64,000 nucleotides of DNA, taken from contig QULQ01000002.1 of the NCBI GenBank assembly GCA_003490145.1, forward strand, positions 273,826 to 337,825, given 5' to 3'. The first letter of the stretch is position 1. Every line of letters begins with the position of its first letter. This stretch comes from Lachnospiraceae bacterium OM04-12BH. GTDB taxonomy: Bacteria > Bacillota > Clostridia > Lachnospirales > Lachnospiraceae. This document shows, piece by piece, positions 27,679 through 36,694 of this stretch. The position numbers and the translations under genes are program-made. Below the pieces are notes generated by a model. The model made no database searches. It worked only from the letters and a program-made list of their open reading frames with translations, and was not told where the DNA came from.

Positions 27679-29517
27679 ATGAAAAAATGGAGAAGTAACT
27701 GTAGCTTGTTTGTCTGTAGTATATTGTCAGCACTAGCTGTCACAATGGATCTGAATGTGGCAGATGCGCCGGAAGCAGGTATAACGATAGGGTTATATCA
27801 GCAGATTTACAAGCTGATCACTATAGTTGCAGCGGATATAACAGGTAAGGGATTTCTGCTATCCATATTAACGCTGTTATTTTTTGGAGGATATTGGTAT
27901 ATCTGGAAGCAGAAGAAGATGGAAGTGATCAGATACAGTAAAGGGGTATCCTTATTTCTTTCTTTGATGTATGTGGCCGGAGTCGGGTATGCATATCAGA
28001 ATACAGTGACAGTTTTGTTTCAGTCATCCATAAGGCTGTTAAAGACAGCCATTATGATAGCTGGTTTTTTTATGATCTTTCTGGCTGCGATGAATCTGCT
28101 TTATGCAGCATTAAATTCAAAGGCAGATTTACAGGCAGAAAAGGGAAGGATACTCTCAAAAAGACCGTTTTTGTGGTATTTCCTGATTATTTTCGGTGTG
28201 TGGTTTGTGCATCTTCTGCTTCGGTATCCGGGAGCGATGTCTTATGATAATGCAAGGGAGTTATCCTATTATTTTGGCTATGCTGATTTTACGACGGCAC
28301 AGCCTATTTTCCATACAGTATTATTCAGTTTCTTTATCCAGATCGGGTTGTGGTTCGGAAGTGAAAATATTGGATTATTCTTATTTGTGCTGTTTCAATC
28401 AGCCGTCATGGCGGCGGTTCTGGCATATACCTTGCTGCAGATGAGAAAATGGAATGTATCACGCTGGCTCAGAGTATTAACACTGGTGATATATACATGG
28501 GCACCATATTATGTGGGATATGTCTCTTTTCCTATCAAGGATTATCTGTATACAGCGTTTTTTGTGTTCCTGCTGATGTTGAGCTTCAAATGGGATGAGC
28601 TTATAGGAAAGGAGCAGATAGGCTGGATTTTGTCAGGCTCTTTACTGGTACTTCTCAGAAATAATGGAAAGATCATTTATCTGGCAATATTTGTGGTGAT
28701 GCTGGTCTACATAATTAGAAAAAAGAAACTTGAAAAAAGAAATTTACTGGTATTAGTACTTCCCTTAATTCTTTCTTCAGTAATAACAGCAGGAATTACG
28801 ACAGCCTTTGGAGTACAGAAGGATACACCCAAGGAAATGCTTTCCGTACCTTTTCAGCAGACTGCAAGGTATGTCAGGGATTATGGAGATGATGTTACCG
28901 GGGAAGAGAAAGAAGCAATAGGAAAGGTACTGGACTATAATAAGATTGCAGACGTTTATATGGAATTGACTTCTGACCCGGTGAAGACTACCTATCATGC
29001 AGAGAGTACGGATGACCTGATTGCATACTTTAAGGTATGGTTTAAGCAGTTCTGGAAGCATCCTATATGCTATGTGGAAGCAACATGGAATCAGAATTAT
29101 TACCTGTTTGCACCTAATATAGATAATATTGTTTATAACAAGGATTGCACGATAGCACATGAAATTATGGAACAGATGGGAATGCAGGAGCAGATTTCTT
29201 TCCATGTTCCGGAGAAAATGCACGGGATCTGCAGCATTATGGTAAGCTACTATACGTTGCTGCACAGACTGCCTGTTATAGGAATGCTAAGCAATGTAGG
29301 ATTCTATATAATTCTGTTATGGATGATAACCTTTTTCTTCCTGAAAGATGGAAGGAAAAGGGAGCTTTGGCTGCTTCTGCCCCTGTGGTTAACGTTTCTC
29401 ATTATCATAGCATCACCACAGATTCAGAATCAGCCCAGATATGCGTTCCCGATTATCTATGCCATGCCTATATTGATTGCATATTATAAGAAAGGGCGCA
29501 TACAAAATGATAGATAA
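27679..29517 (+). CDS. DUF6020 family multipass membrane protein
   Basis: A 612-residue protein with about a dozen membrane helices. A loop LRYPGAMSYDNARE plus QPIFHTVLF and PIKDYLYTAFF matches the DUF6020 family. The layout (an Asp-containing first loop between helices) resembles GT-C glycosyltransferases that use lipid-linked sugars, so a role in glycan assembly or modification is plausible but unproven. A gap of 99 bp separates it from the CotH gene and may hold a weak promoter. It overlaps the following phosphatase-fold gene by 11 bp. Confidence 0.75.
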   Translation: MKKWRSNCSLFVCSILSALAVTMDLNVADAPEAGITIGLYQQIYKLITIVAADITGKGFLLSILTLLFFGGYWYIWKQKKMEVIRYSKGVSLFLSLMYVAGVGYAYQNTVTVLFQSSIRLLKTAIMIAGFFMIFLAAMNLLYAALNSKADLQAEKGRILSKRPFLWYFLIIFGVWFVHLLLRYPGAMSYDNARELSYYFGYADFTTAQPIFHTVLFSFFIQIGLWFGSENIGLFLFVLFQSAVMAAVLAYTLLQMRKWNVSRWLRVLTLVIYTWAPYYVGYVSFPIKDYLYTAFFVFLLMLSFKWDELIGKEQIGWILSGSLLVLLRNNGKIIYLAIFVVMLVYIIRKKKLEKRNLLVLVLPLILSSVITAGITTAFGVQKDTPKEMLSVPFQQTARYVRDYGDDVTGEEKEAIGKVLDYNKIADVYMELTSDPVKTTYHAESTDDLIAYFKVWFKQFWKHPICYVEATWNQNYYLFAPNIDNIVYNKDCTIAHEIMEQMGMQEQISFHVPEKMHGICSIMVSYYTLLHRLPVIGMLSNVGFYIILLWMITFFFLKDGRKRELWLLLPLWLTFLIIIASPQIQNQPRYAFPIIYAMPILIAYYKKGRIQNDR

Positions 29518-31243
29518 AGAAAGTGAAAACAGGATGGAAAAGAAAAACGAAGGAACAAATAAAAAAGAAAAAATAAAAAAAATATGGACAGGTCTTCTGG
29601 TAGCAGGACTGCTTTCATTCATGCTGTTTTGTTTTGGACCAATGGAGATTTTCGTTGGAAATGTTACAGAATTTGATTTTTTGTTTGGAGAATTCATGCC
29701 ATATTTAGCTGGAATTTTTGTGATTTTTACAATTGTGCTGGCAGTATTGCTGACAGTTCTGCCGGATAAAATATGGAAATATGGCATAACAGTCATATTT
29801 GGAATAGCATTGGCCGGGTATTTACAGATTATGTTTTTGAATAAAAATCTGGATCTTCTTGGAGTGAATCCGAATGGATATCAGGTGGCGGCTGGTCAGG
29901 GAGTAACAGATCTCCTTATCTGGCTTGTAATATTCGGATTGATCGTAGCACTGGCAGTCTGCAGAGAGGAGATCTGGAAAAAGGCTGTTACTTACGGAGC
30001 AGCATTTCTGCTGGCAATTCAGGCAGTGGCAATGGTTTCACTGCTGATAACAGCACCAGAAGAAGCTTATAAAAGACCGTTTGGAGATGACAGACTTTCA
30101 GGTGAAGAACAATATACAGTATCAGTAAAGGATAATGTAATTGTATTTGTACTCGATTATTTCAGCAGCCTTTACCTGCAGGAGATGTTGGAAAAATATC
30201 CGGATGGAGCAGATGTGCTTCATGATTTTACCTATTACAATAATGCTGACTGTACCTATTATGGTACCTTTCCTTCGCTTGCGCATATGTTGACAGGGCA
30301 GGAGGTAGATACAACAATTCCTGTTGCAGAGTGGTGTAGGGATATATGGGAGGCTCCTTCGACAGGGAATTTTTATAATGGACTGAAAAATCAGAATTAT
30401 AAGGCTAATATTTATACGACAGATGCCAATGTGCTGACAGCCTCTAATGGATGCAGCATATTGAGGGATAAGATCAGTAATGTAACAAATGAACCAAGAG
30501 AAGTATCTGTAGATCATCCTCTATTGGTAAAAACATTAGTTAAAATGTCTGCTTATCGTATGGCACCTGATTTTTTTAAACAGACGTTTTATACAAATGT
30601 CAGCGAATACAGTCTGATCGTAGAGGATCTGGGAGAGGGAATCCTGCAGACAAACAGTGATTTTTATGCAAAGCTGAAGGAAAAGGGGTTGCAGGCAGAT
30701 GAAAACTCGAATTATTTTATTGTGCAGCATTTGATCGGAACACATGAATTTAATACAGATATTAATGGTAATGCATGTGAGGGTGGAAATGTAGAAGATA
30801 CGGCAAGAGGCTGTATGACTATACTGGAGGAGTACCTGAATCAGCTACGTGAACTGGGTGTATATGATAATGCCACAATTATTGTTACTGCAGATCATGG
30901 CGGCTGCGAAAAGGAAGATCTGCAGATCATATATTTTGCAAAGAGACCCGGGGAAACACATGAGTCCAGTCCTGTAACGAATGCACCGGTATCCCATTGT
31001 GATTTACTTCCTACTGTGGCACAGGCAGCAGAAATGGATTACAGTAAATATGGCAGTGGCCGTTCTGCTTTTGATCTTTCACAGGATGAACTGAGAGAGA
31101 GAACCTTGTGGGTTCGTGGAAAGGATGAAAAAGGTAAGGATATTTATAACCTGTATACCTATACAGGAGATATTCTGGCACTGATCACACAGATTGATGA
31201 AGGCCCATCGGAAGTAAAGGAAATGTATGAATCCTATTTTTAG
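29507..31243 (+). CDS. Alkaline-phosphatase-superfamily (sulfatase/LtaS-like) membrane protein
   Basis: About 578 residues. Around five N-terminal membrane segments are followed by an extracytoplasmic domain with VIVFVLDYFSS near residue 208, TYYGTFPSLAHMLTG and VTADHGG near residue 462, the metal-binding framework of sulfatases and lipoteichoic acid synthases. Members transfer phospho-groups (glycerol phosphate, phosphoethanolamine) or hydrolyse esters. Neighbouring phosphonate and TagF-type genes suggest it works on a phospho- or phosphono-substituted polymer. The ATG at 29507 overlaps the upstream gene. Confidence 0.8.
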   Translation: MIDKESENRMEKKNEGTNKKEKIKKIWTGLLVAGLLSFMLFCFGPMEIFVGNVTEFDFLFGEFMPYLAGIFVIFTIVLAVLLTVLPDKIWKYGITVIFGIALAGYLQIMFLNKNLDLLGVNPNGYQVAAGQGVTDLLIWLVIFGLIVALAVCREEIWKKAVTYGAAFLLAIQAVAMVSLLITAPEEAYKRPFGDDRLSGEEQYTVSVKDNVIVFVLDYFSSLYLQEMLEKYPDGADVLHDFTYYNNADCTYYGTFPSLAHMLTGQEVDTTIPVAEWCRDIWEAPSTGNFYNGLKNQNYKANIYTTDANVLTASNGCSILRDKISNVTNEPREVSVDHPLLVKTLVKMSAYRMAPDFFKQTFYTNVSEYSLIVEDLGEGILQTNSDFYAKLKEKGLQADENSNYFIVQHLIGTHEFNTDINGNACEGGNVEDTARGCMTILEEYLNQLRELGVYDNATIIVTADHGGCEKEDLQIIYFAKRPGETHESSPVTNAPVSHCDLLPTVAQAAEMDYSKYGSGRSAFDLSQDELRERTLWVRGKDEKGKDIYNLYTYTGDILALITQIDEGPSEVKEMYESYF

Positions 31244-31333
31244 TAAATATCTGGTGGTCTGTGCTTGCAGAGGAATGAAAAACCGATTATACTGAATGGG
31301 GTAAAAATAAACAAAAGAAAAGGAGAATTTCTT

Positions 31334-31591
31334 GTGAAAAAAGTTTTTGGACAGGTAGTAAAATTTGCATATTTCTTTGGATGTTTCTTTTCATTATTTA
31401 CAAATTATGCACAGGCCTATATTGATCCATCGGCAGTAACATACGTAATTCAGGCAGTTGCAGGTGTGTTGATTGCACTTGGAGCGGCATTTACTATTTT
31501 CCGCCATAAGATCTTTGCGTTCTTCAAGAAAAATAAGAAGAAGGATGAGACAGAGGAAGATGCGATCGAATTTAAGGATGTGGAGAAATAA
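31334..31591 (+). CDS. Small exported single-span protein with YIDP motif
   Basis: About 85 residues from a GTG with AAGGAG upstream. It has a signal-like start (VVKFAYFFGCFFSLF), then AQAYIDPSAVTYVIQAVAG, a membrane helix, and a lysine-rich tail. Short YIDP-containing proteins of this shape are often found beside sulfatase-fold and YidC/TagF-type genes; their function is unknown. It lies between those two genes here, so it is probably an accessory subunit. Confidence 0.65.
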   Translation: MKKVFGQVVKFAYFFGCFFSLFTNYAQAYIDPSAVTYVIQAVAGVLIALGAAFTIFRHKIFAFFKKNKKKDETEEDAIEFKDVEK

Positions 31592-31603
31592 GGGGAAGAA
31601 CAA

Positions 31604-33502
31604 ATGGGTACAATAACAGATGCAGTGGTAAATGCACTTGTCTTTGTGATAGATCAGTGCAACGCATTATGCCATAATTACTGGATTGCTATATTGTTAT
31701 TTACATTTCTGACAAAGGTAATTTTATTACCTTTGTCAGTTTGGGTTCAGAAGAACTCTATTAAAACGGTTAAGATGCAGCCGGAAATCAACCATATTAA
31801 GGCATCTTATCTGGGAAATCAGGATGCGATATCCGAGGAACAGTATAAGATCTTCAAAAAGTATGGATATAATCCTTTTGCTGATCTGATTCCTCTTTTT
31901 GTACAGCTGGCACTTCTGATGGGAGTGGTAGAAGCAGTGAAGAGAGGAACACCTCTGACAGATATTCCGGTTCAGACAGGGGGTATTACATTTGTTGTAC
32001 CGCTGATTGCCGCTTTATCTGCTTTTTTTATGTGTTATGTACAGAATAAGATCAATGTATTACAGGTAGAGCAGGGGGCACTGAACCGGTATGGTACTAT
32101 GGTTTTTTCTGTGGCGTTATCTTTATATCTGGGATTCTTTGTTTCTGTGGGAGTAGGAACCTACTGGACATACAGCAATATACTGTCCGTGTTACAGCTA
32201 GTGCTTTTGAATATTTGGATCAACCCGAAAAACTATATTGATTATGAGGCTCTGGAGAAGAGCAAGGAAGAATTGCAGAAGGCCAAAGAGTTCATGGCAC
32301 CGAAGAAGAAGGAGGACAGAAAGAGTCCTTATCGTGCTAAGGAAAAGGAAGATTATAAACGTTTCCTGAATGCTTCCAGCAAAAAGATTGTATTTTATTC
32401 TGAGAAGAACGGATTCTATAAATATTATAAGAATATTATTGAGGAGATCATTCGGAGAACCAATATTGTAGTACATTATATCACCAGTGATCCTCTGGAT
32501 GAAGTTTTTGAAATGGAAAGTGATCAGTTTAAGCCCTATTATATCAGTGATAACCGTATGATCGTGCTGATGATGAAAATGGAAACAGACATTATGGTGA
32601 TGACAACACCAGATCTTGAGAATTATCAGTTGAAACGCTCCTATGTGAAAAAGGATATCGAATACGTATATGTACCACATGATGTAAACAGCTCCAATCT
32701 GACATTCCATAAGAATGCGTTGGATCATTTTGATACTGTTTTCACCTCCGGACCGAAAAATAAGGCTGAAATTGCTGAGCGTGAACAGAAATATGAATTG
32801 CCACATAAGAAGCTGGTAGAGTGGGGATCCAGTGTCATTGATAATATGACGGCCGCTTATGAGGAAATGAAGAAAGAGGCAGAAGAAAAAGCCGGTACAG
32901 AAAAGAGCCAGAGAAAAACAGTGCTGATCGCACCATCATGGCAGAAGGATAATATTCTGGATTCCTGTATAGAACAGATGTTAGATGAGCTGGTGAAGAC
33001 AGCGTATCACGTTACAGTCAGACCGCATCCACAATATGTCAGACATTTTGAAGCAAGAATTGATGCCCTGGCAGAAAAATATAAGGAATATGGAGTGGAA
33101 TTTCAGAAGGATTTCTCATCCAATAAGACAGTATATATGGCAGATCTGCTGGTAACAGACTGGTCAAGTATTGCCTTCGAATATGCTTTTTCCACGTTGA
33201 AGCCGGTGTTGTTTATCAATACACCCATGAAGGTTGTAAATGAGGAATATAAAGAGCTGACTACAGTGCCTATTGACATTGAACTCCGTGATAAGGTGGG
33301 TATTTCTATAGATCCACAGAAAATTTTGACGGAGATAGTGCCTGCTGTTGACAGATTATTATTTAATGAACAGTTTGCACCGGAAGCAATTCGGGAACTG
33401 AAAAATCAATATATTTATCATCCGATGGAAAGCGGCAAGGTGGGTGCGCAGTACCTGATTGAACAGCTGGTGGAGCGCACAAAGAAAAAGGAGCACAAAT
33501 AA
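31604..33502 (+). CDS. YidC/Oxa1-like insertase domain fused to CDP-glycerol glycerophosphotransferase (TagF-like) domain
   Basis: A 632-residue fusion. Residues 1-210 match YidC: membrane segments, MQPEINHIKASY and DLIPLFVQLALLMGVVEAV. A charged lysine-rich linker runs to about residue 260. The rest is a GT-B type glycerophosphotransferase domain with VYVPHDVNSS, VLIAPSWQKDNIL, RPHPQYVR and LLVTDWSSIAFEYAFS. TagF-like enzymes transfer glycerol phosphate from CDP-glycerol. In this operon, which makes an activated aminoethylphosphonate, the CMP-linked donor could be CMP-aminoethylphosphonate instead. Overlaps the next gene by one base (TAATG). Confidence 0.88.
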   Translation: MGTITDAVVNALVFVIDQCNALCHNYWIAILLFTFLTKVILLPLSVWVQKNSIKTVKMQPEINHIKASYLGNQDAISEEQYKIFKKYGYNPFADLIPLFVQLALLMGVVEAVKRGTPLTDIPVQTGGITFVVPLIAALSAFFMCYVQNKINVLQVEQGALNRYGTMVFSVALSLYLGFFVSVGVGTYWTYSNILSVLQLVLLNIWINPKNYIDYEALEKSKEELQKAKEFMAPKKKEDRKSPYRAKEKEDYKRFLNASSKKIVFYSEKNGFYKYYKNIIEEIIRRTNIVVHYITSDPLDEVFEMESDQFKPYYISDNRMIVLMMKMETDIMVMTTPDLENYQLKRSYVKKDIEYVYVPHDVNSSNLTFHKNALDHFDTVFTSGPKNKAEIAEREQKYELPHKKLVEWGSSVIDNMTAAYEEMKKEAEEKAGTEKSQRKTVLIAPSWQKDNILDSCIEQMLDELVKTAYHVTVRPHPQYVRHFEARIDALAEKYKEYGVEFQKDFSSNKTVYMADLLVTDWSSIAFEYAFSTLKPVLFINTPMKVVNEEYKELTTVPIDIELRDKVGISIDPQKILTEIVPAVDRLLFNEQFAPEAIRELKNQYIYHPMESGKVGAQYLIEQLVERTKKKEHK

Positions 33503-34623
33503 TGGTAAAAAGGAATGTACTGTTAAATCCGGGACCGGCAACAACGACTGATACGGTAAAGATGGCGCAGGTTGTACCGGATATCTGCCCAAGAGAAAAA
33601 GAGTTTGTCGGGATTATGAGGGAGGTAGAAGAGGGACTGTTGAAAATTGTCCATGCGGATCCTGAAGAATATGCAGCTGTGTTATTTTGTGGTTCAGGAA
33701 CCATTAATATGGATATTTGTCTGAACTCCCTGCTCCCAGAGGATAAGAAGATCCTGATCATTAATAATGGAGCATACAGCAGCAGGGGGGCAGAGATCTG
33801 TGAATACTATGGATTGCCCTGTATTAATTTGAAACAGCCATTAAATCATCAGCCAGATCTTCAGGTAATTGAAGAGACTTTACAGGAAAATCCGGATATT
33901 GCTGTAGTATATATTACGCATCATGAAACGGGAACGGGGCTTTTAAATCCGATCAGGGAAATAGGAGCACTGGTTCATAAATATCATGCAATATTTGTGG
34001 TTGACACTACCTCCACGTATGCAATGCGTCCGATTAATGTGCATGAAGATAATATTGATTTCTGTATGGCTTCTGCACAAAAAGGGATTATGGCTATGAC
34101 AGGGTTGTCCTATGTGATCGGCCGGAGGTCTGCGATAGAAGCCTCAGCAGAATATCCAAAACGATCCTATTACTGCAATCTGTATATGCAGTATGCCTAT
34201 GCAAGGGAGCATGGTGAAATGCATTTCACACCTCCTGTGCAGGTGATTTATGCAGCAAGACAGGCACTGAAGGAGTATTTTGCTGAAGGAGAAGCAGCAA
34301 AATGGAATCGTCACCAAAGAGTATTCCGGACGATCAGGAAGGGACTGACGGAACTGGGATTTCAGATTTATATTTCTGAACAGGAAGAAGCAGGACTGGT
34401 AGCAGCAGCACTTTATCCGAAGGATGAGAACTGGAATTTTGAAAAGATACATGACTATTGTTATGAACGGGGATTTACCATTTACCCGGGGAAGGTAGAG
34501 AAGAAGGGAATGTTCCGTCTGTGTGCTCTGGGAGCTATTGATGAAGCAGATATTACGGCATTTTTCGAGGTGTTCAGACAGGGATTGAATGAATATGGGG
34601 TATCGATACCTGTGAAATACTGA
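33502..34623 (+). CDS. phnW: 2-aminoethylphosphonate--pyruvate transaminase
   Basis: A 373-residue class V aminotransferase with the family start NVLLNPGPATTTDTV, FCGSGTINMDICLNSL, DTTSTYAM and the PLP lysine in SAQKGIMAMTG. It interconverts phosphonoacetaldehyde and 2-aminoethylphosphonate. Because PEP mutase and phosphonopyruvate decarboxylase genes are adjacent, here it runs in the biosynthetic direction. Confidence 0.9.
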   Translation: MVKRNVLLNPGPATTTDTVKMAQVVPDICPREKEFVGIMREVEEGLLKIVHADPEEYAAVLFCGSGTINMDICLNSLLPEDKKILIINNGAYSSRGAEICEYYGLPCINLKQPLNHQPDLQVIEETLQENPDIAVVYITHHETGTGLLNPIREIGALVHKYHAIFVVDTTSTYAMRPINVHEDNIDFCMASAQKGIMAMTGLSYVIGRRSAIEASAEYPKRSYYCNLYMQYAYAREHGEMHFTPPVQVIYAARQALKEYFAEGEAAKWNRHQRVFRTIRKGLTELGFQIYISEQEEAGLVAAALYPKDENWNFEKIHDYCYERGFTIYPGKVEKKGMFRLCALGAIDEADITAFFEVFRQGLNEYGVSIPVKY

Positions 34624-34646
34624 TCAGGGTGGAAAGGGGAAGTTAA

Positions 34647-35942
34647 ATGAAAAAAGTATATACGTGTTTTTGTACGGATGTTATCCATGAAGGTCATTTG
34701 AATATTCTGAGAAGGGCTGCAGAACTTGGAGAAGTAACAGTAGGGGTGCTGTCTGATGAGGCGATGGTCAGCTATAACCGTTTTCCGACGATCTCTCTGG
34801 AACAGCGTATGGAAATAGTGAAAGGAACCGGACTTGTAAAAGAAGTGATCATCCAGAATGAGATCATGTATGATAAGGTACTTCAGGAGGTAAAGCCGGA
34901 TTATGTAGTGCATGGCGATAACTGGCGGGAGGGACCGGAAGCAGCTATCCGTGAAAATGTTGTAGGCATTCTTGAACGACTAGGAGGGGAGCTGATAGAG
35001 GTTCCTTATACATATAATGATACAGTAAAACGAATTGATGATCTGATGAAGGAAAAGCTGGCAATGCCTGAATTCCGGCGTAAGAGACTGCGTCAGTTGA
35101 TCCAGATGCGGCCTATCGTGAAGGCACTTGAGGTTCACTCCGGTCTTACTGGACTGATCGCGGAGAAAACAGTAGTAGAGAGTAATGGAAAGCTGGATCA
35201 GTTTGACGCTATGTGGATTTCCTCTCTTTGTGATTCTACTGCTAAGGGAAAACCGGATATTGAACTGGTAGATATGTCATCAAGGATCAGGACGATTGAT
35301 GACGTAATGGATGTGACGACTAAACCGATTATTCTGGATGGTGATACTGGTGGATTGGTAGAGCACTTTGTATATAACGTAAGAACACTGGAACGAATGG
35401 GTGTTTCTGCAGTTATCATAGAGGATAAGACAGGACTGAAAAAGAATTCATTATTTGGAACAGAGGTGAAGCAGACTCAGGATACAATAGAAAATTTCTG
35501 TGAAAAGATCCATGCAGGAAAGCAGGCGCTGCGTACAGAAGAGTTTATGATCATTGCACGTATAGAAAGTCTAATTCTGGAAAGAGGGATGGAAGATGCA
35601 CTGACAAGAGCATTTGCTTATGTTGGAGCAGGGGCAGATGGAATCATGATCCATTCCCGCAGGAAATCACCGGATGAGATCCTGGAGTTCTGTAGTAAAT
35701 TCCGGGAGAAAGACCGGACAACACCTATTGTAGTAGTTCCGACATCCTATAACAGTATTACGGAGGAAGAGCTGGCTGCGGCAGGGATTAATATTGTCAT
35801 ATATGCCAATCAGCTGACAAGAAGTGCATTTCCTGCCATGCAAAGTACAGCAGAGGAAATCCTGAAGAATCACAGGGCATTGGAAGTGGATTCCAGATTG
35901 ATGCCGTTTAAGGATATTATCAGACTTATTGATGAACTTTGA
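34647..35942 (+). CDS. aepX: Phosphoenolpyruvate mutase with N-terminal cytidylyltransferase domain
   Basis: A 431-residue two-domain protein. Residues 1-140 form a nucleotidyltransferase of the HxGH type (HEGH at 14-17, YVVHGDNWREG). From about 150 comes the PEP mutase barrel with DGDTGG and the diagnostic EDKTGLKKNS at residues 259-268 (the EDKX5NS motif). The mutase converts phosphoenolpyruvate to phosphonopyruvate, the entry to all C-P bond natural products. The fused domain may activate a phospho- or phosphono-compound with CTP. Confidence 0.93.
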   Translation: MKKVYTCFCTDVIHEGHLNILRRAAELGEVTVGVLSDEAMVSYNRFPTISLEQRMEIVKGTGLVKEVIIQNEIMYDKVLQEVKPDYVVHGDNWREGPEAAIRENVVGILERLGGELIEVPYTYNDTVKRIDDLMKEKLAMPEFRRKRLRQLIQMRPIVKALEVHSGLTGLIAEKTVVESNGKLDQFDAMWISSLCDSTAKGKPDIELVDMSSRIRTIDDVMDVTTKPIILDGDTGGLVEHFVYNVRTLERMGVSAVIIEDKTGLKKNSLFGTEVKQTQDTIENFCEKIHAGKQALRTEEFMIIARIESLILERGMEDALTRAFAYVGAGADGIMIHSRRKSPDEILEFCSKFREKDRTTPIVVVPTSYNSITEEELAAAGINIVIYANQLTRSAFPAMQSTAEEILKNHRALEVDSRLMPFKDIIRLIDEL

Positions 35943-35986
35943 ACTGTAACAACAGTAGTGACTTATAGTGTGGACAGGAGTGCAGA

Positions 35987-36694
35987 ATGAAACAGAAAAA
36001 GACAGAAGAAACAGCGATTTTAATGGCGGCAGGACTTGGAAGCCGTATGAGACCTCTGACAGAGTATACTCCTAAACCATTGATTCCGGTTCATGGCATC
36101 CCTATGATTGAGACGGTGATCCATGGTTTACAGAAGAGAGGTGTCAGAGAAATCTATATTGTAACGGGGTATCTCGGAGAACAGTTTGAAAGACTCTGTG
36201 ATAAGTATGAAAATGTGCATATTTTGAAAAATCCGGATTATCTGACAAAGAATAATATTTCTTCTATTTATGCTGCAAGAGAGATTCTGGGAAGGACAGA
36301 TACCTTTATCTGTGAATCAGATCTGTTTGTAGCAGATGAGAGTATTTTTCTAAAGGAGCTGAGTCATTCCTGCTATTATGGAAGAATGCAGAAGGGATAT
36401 TCCGATGATTGGGTATTTGATCTGGAGAACGGCAGGATCAGTCGTATTGGAAAAGGTGGAACGGATACCTATAACATGGTTGGAATTGCTTACTTTAAAC
36501 AGAAGGATGCAAAGATTCTGAATGAAGAAATAATGAAGGCTTATGAAAAGGAAGAATCCTCAGATCTGTTTTGGGATGATGTTGTGAATCAAAACCTTGA
36601 TAAACTGGATCTGACAATAGAACCGGTCAAAGAAGGTCAGTTAGTTGAGATAGATACTGTAGAGGAGCTTGAGAAGATCAATGAAAGCAGATAG
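35987..36694 (+). CDS. Nucleotidyltransferase, LicC/PntC-like (CTP:aminoethylphosphonate cytidylyltransferase candidate)
   Basis: A 235-residue enzyme with AAGLGSRMRPLTEYTPKPLIPV at the N-terminus (activating loop and PKP), VTGYLGEQ, and CESDLFVADES for metal binding. It belongs to the phosphocholine cytidylyltransferase (LicC)-like group, which includes PntC for aminoethylphosphonate. Within this phosphonate operon, making CMP-aminoethylphosphonate is the best guess. Its 3' end overlaps the decarboxylase gene by 14 bp. Confidence 0.82.
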   Translation: MKQKKTEETAILMAAGLGSRMRPLTEYTPKPLIPVHGIPMIETVIHGLQKRGVREIYIVTGYLGEQFERLCDKYENVHILKNPDYLTKNNISSIYAAREILGRTDTFICESDLFVADESIFLKELSHSCYYGRMQKGYSDDWVFDLENGRISRIGKGGTDTYNMVGIAYFKQKDAKILNEEIMKAYEKEESSDLFWDDVVNQNLDKLDLTIEPVKEGQLVEIDTVEELEKINESR

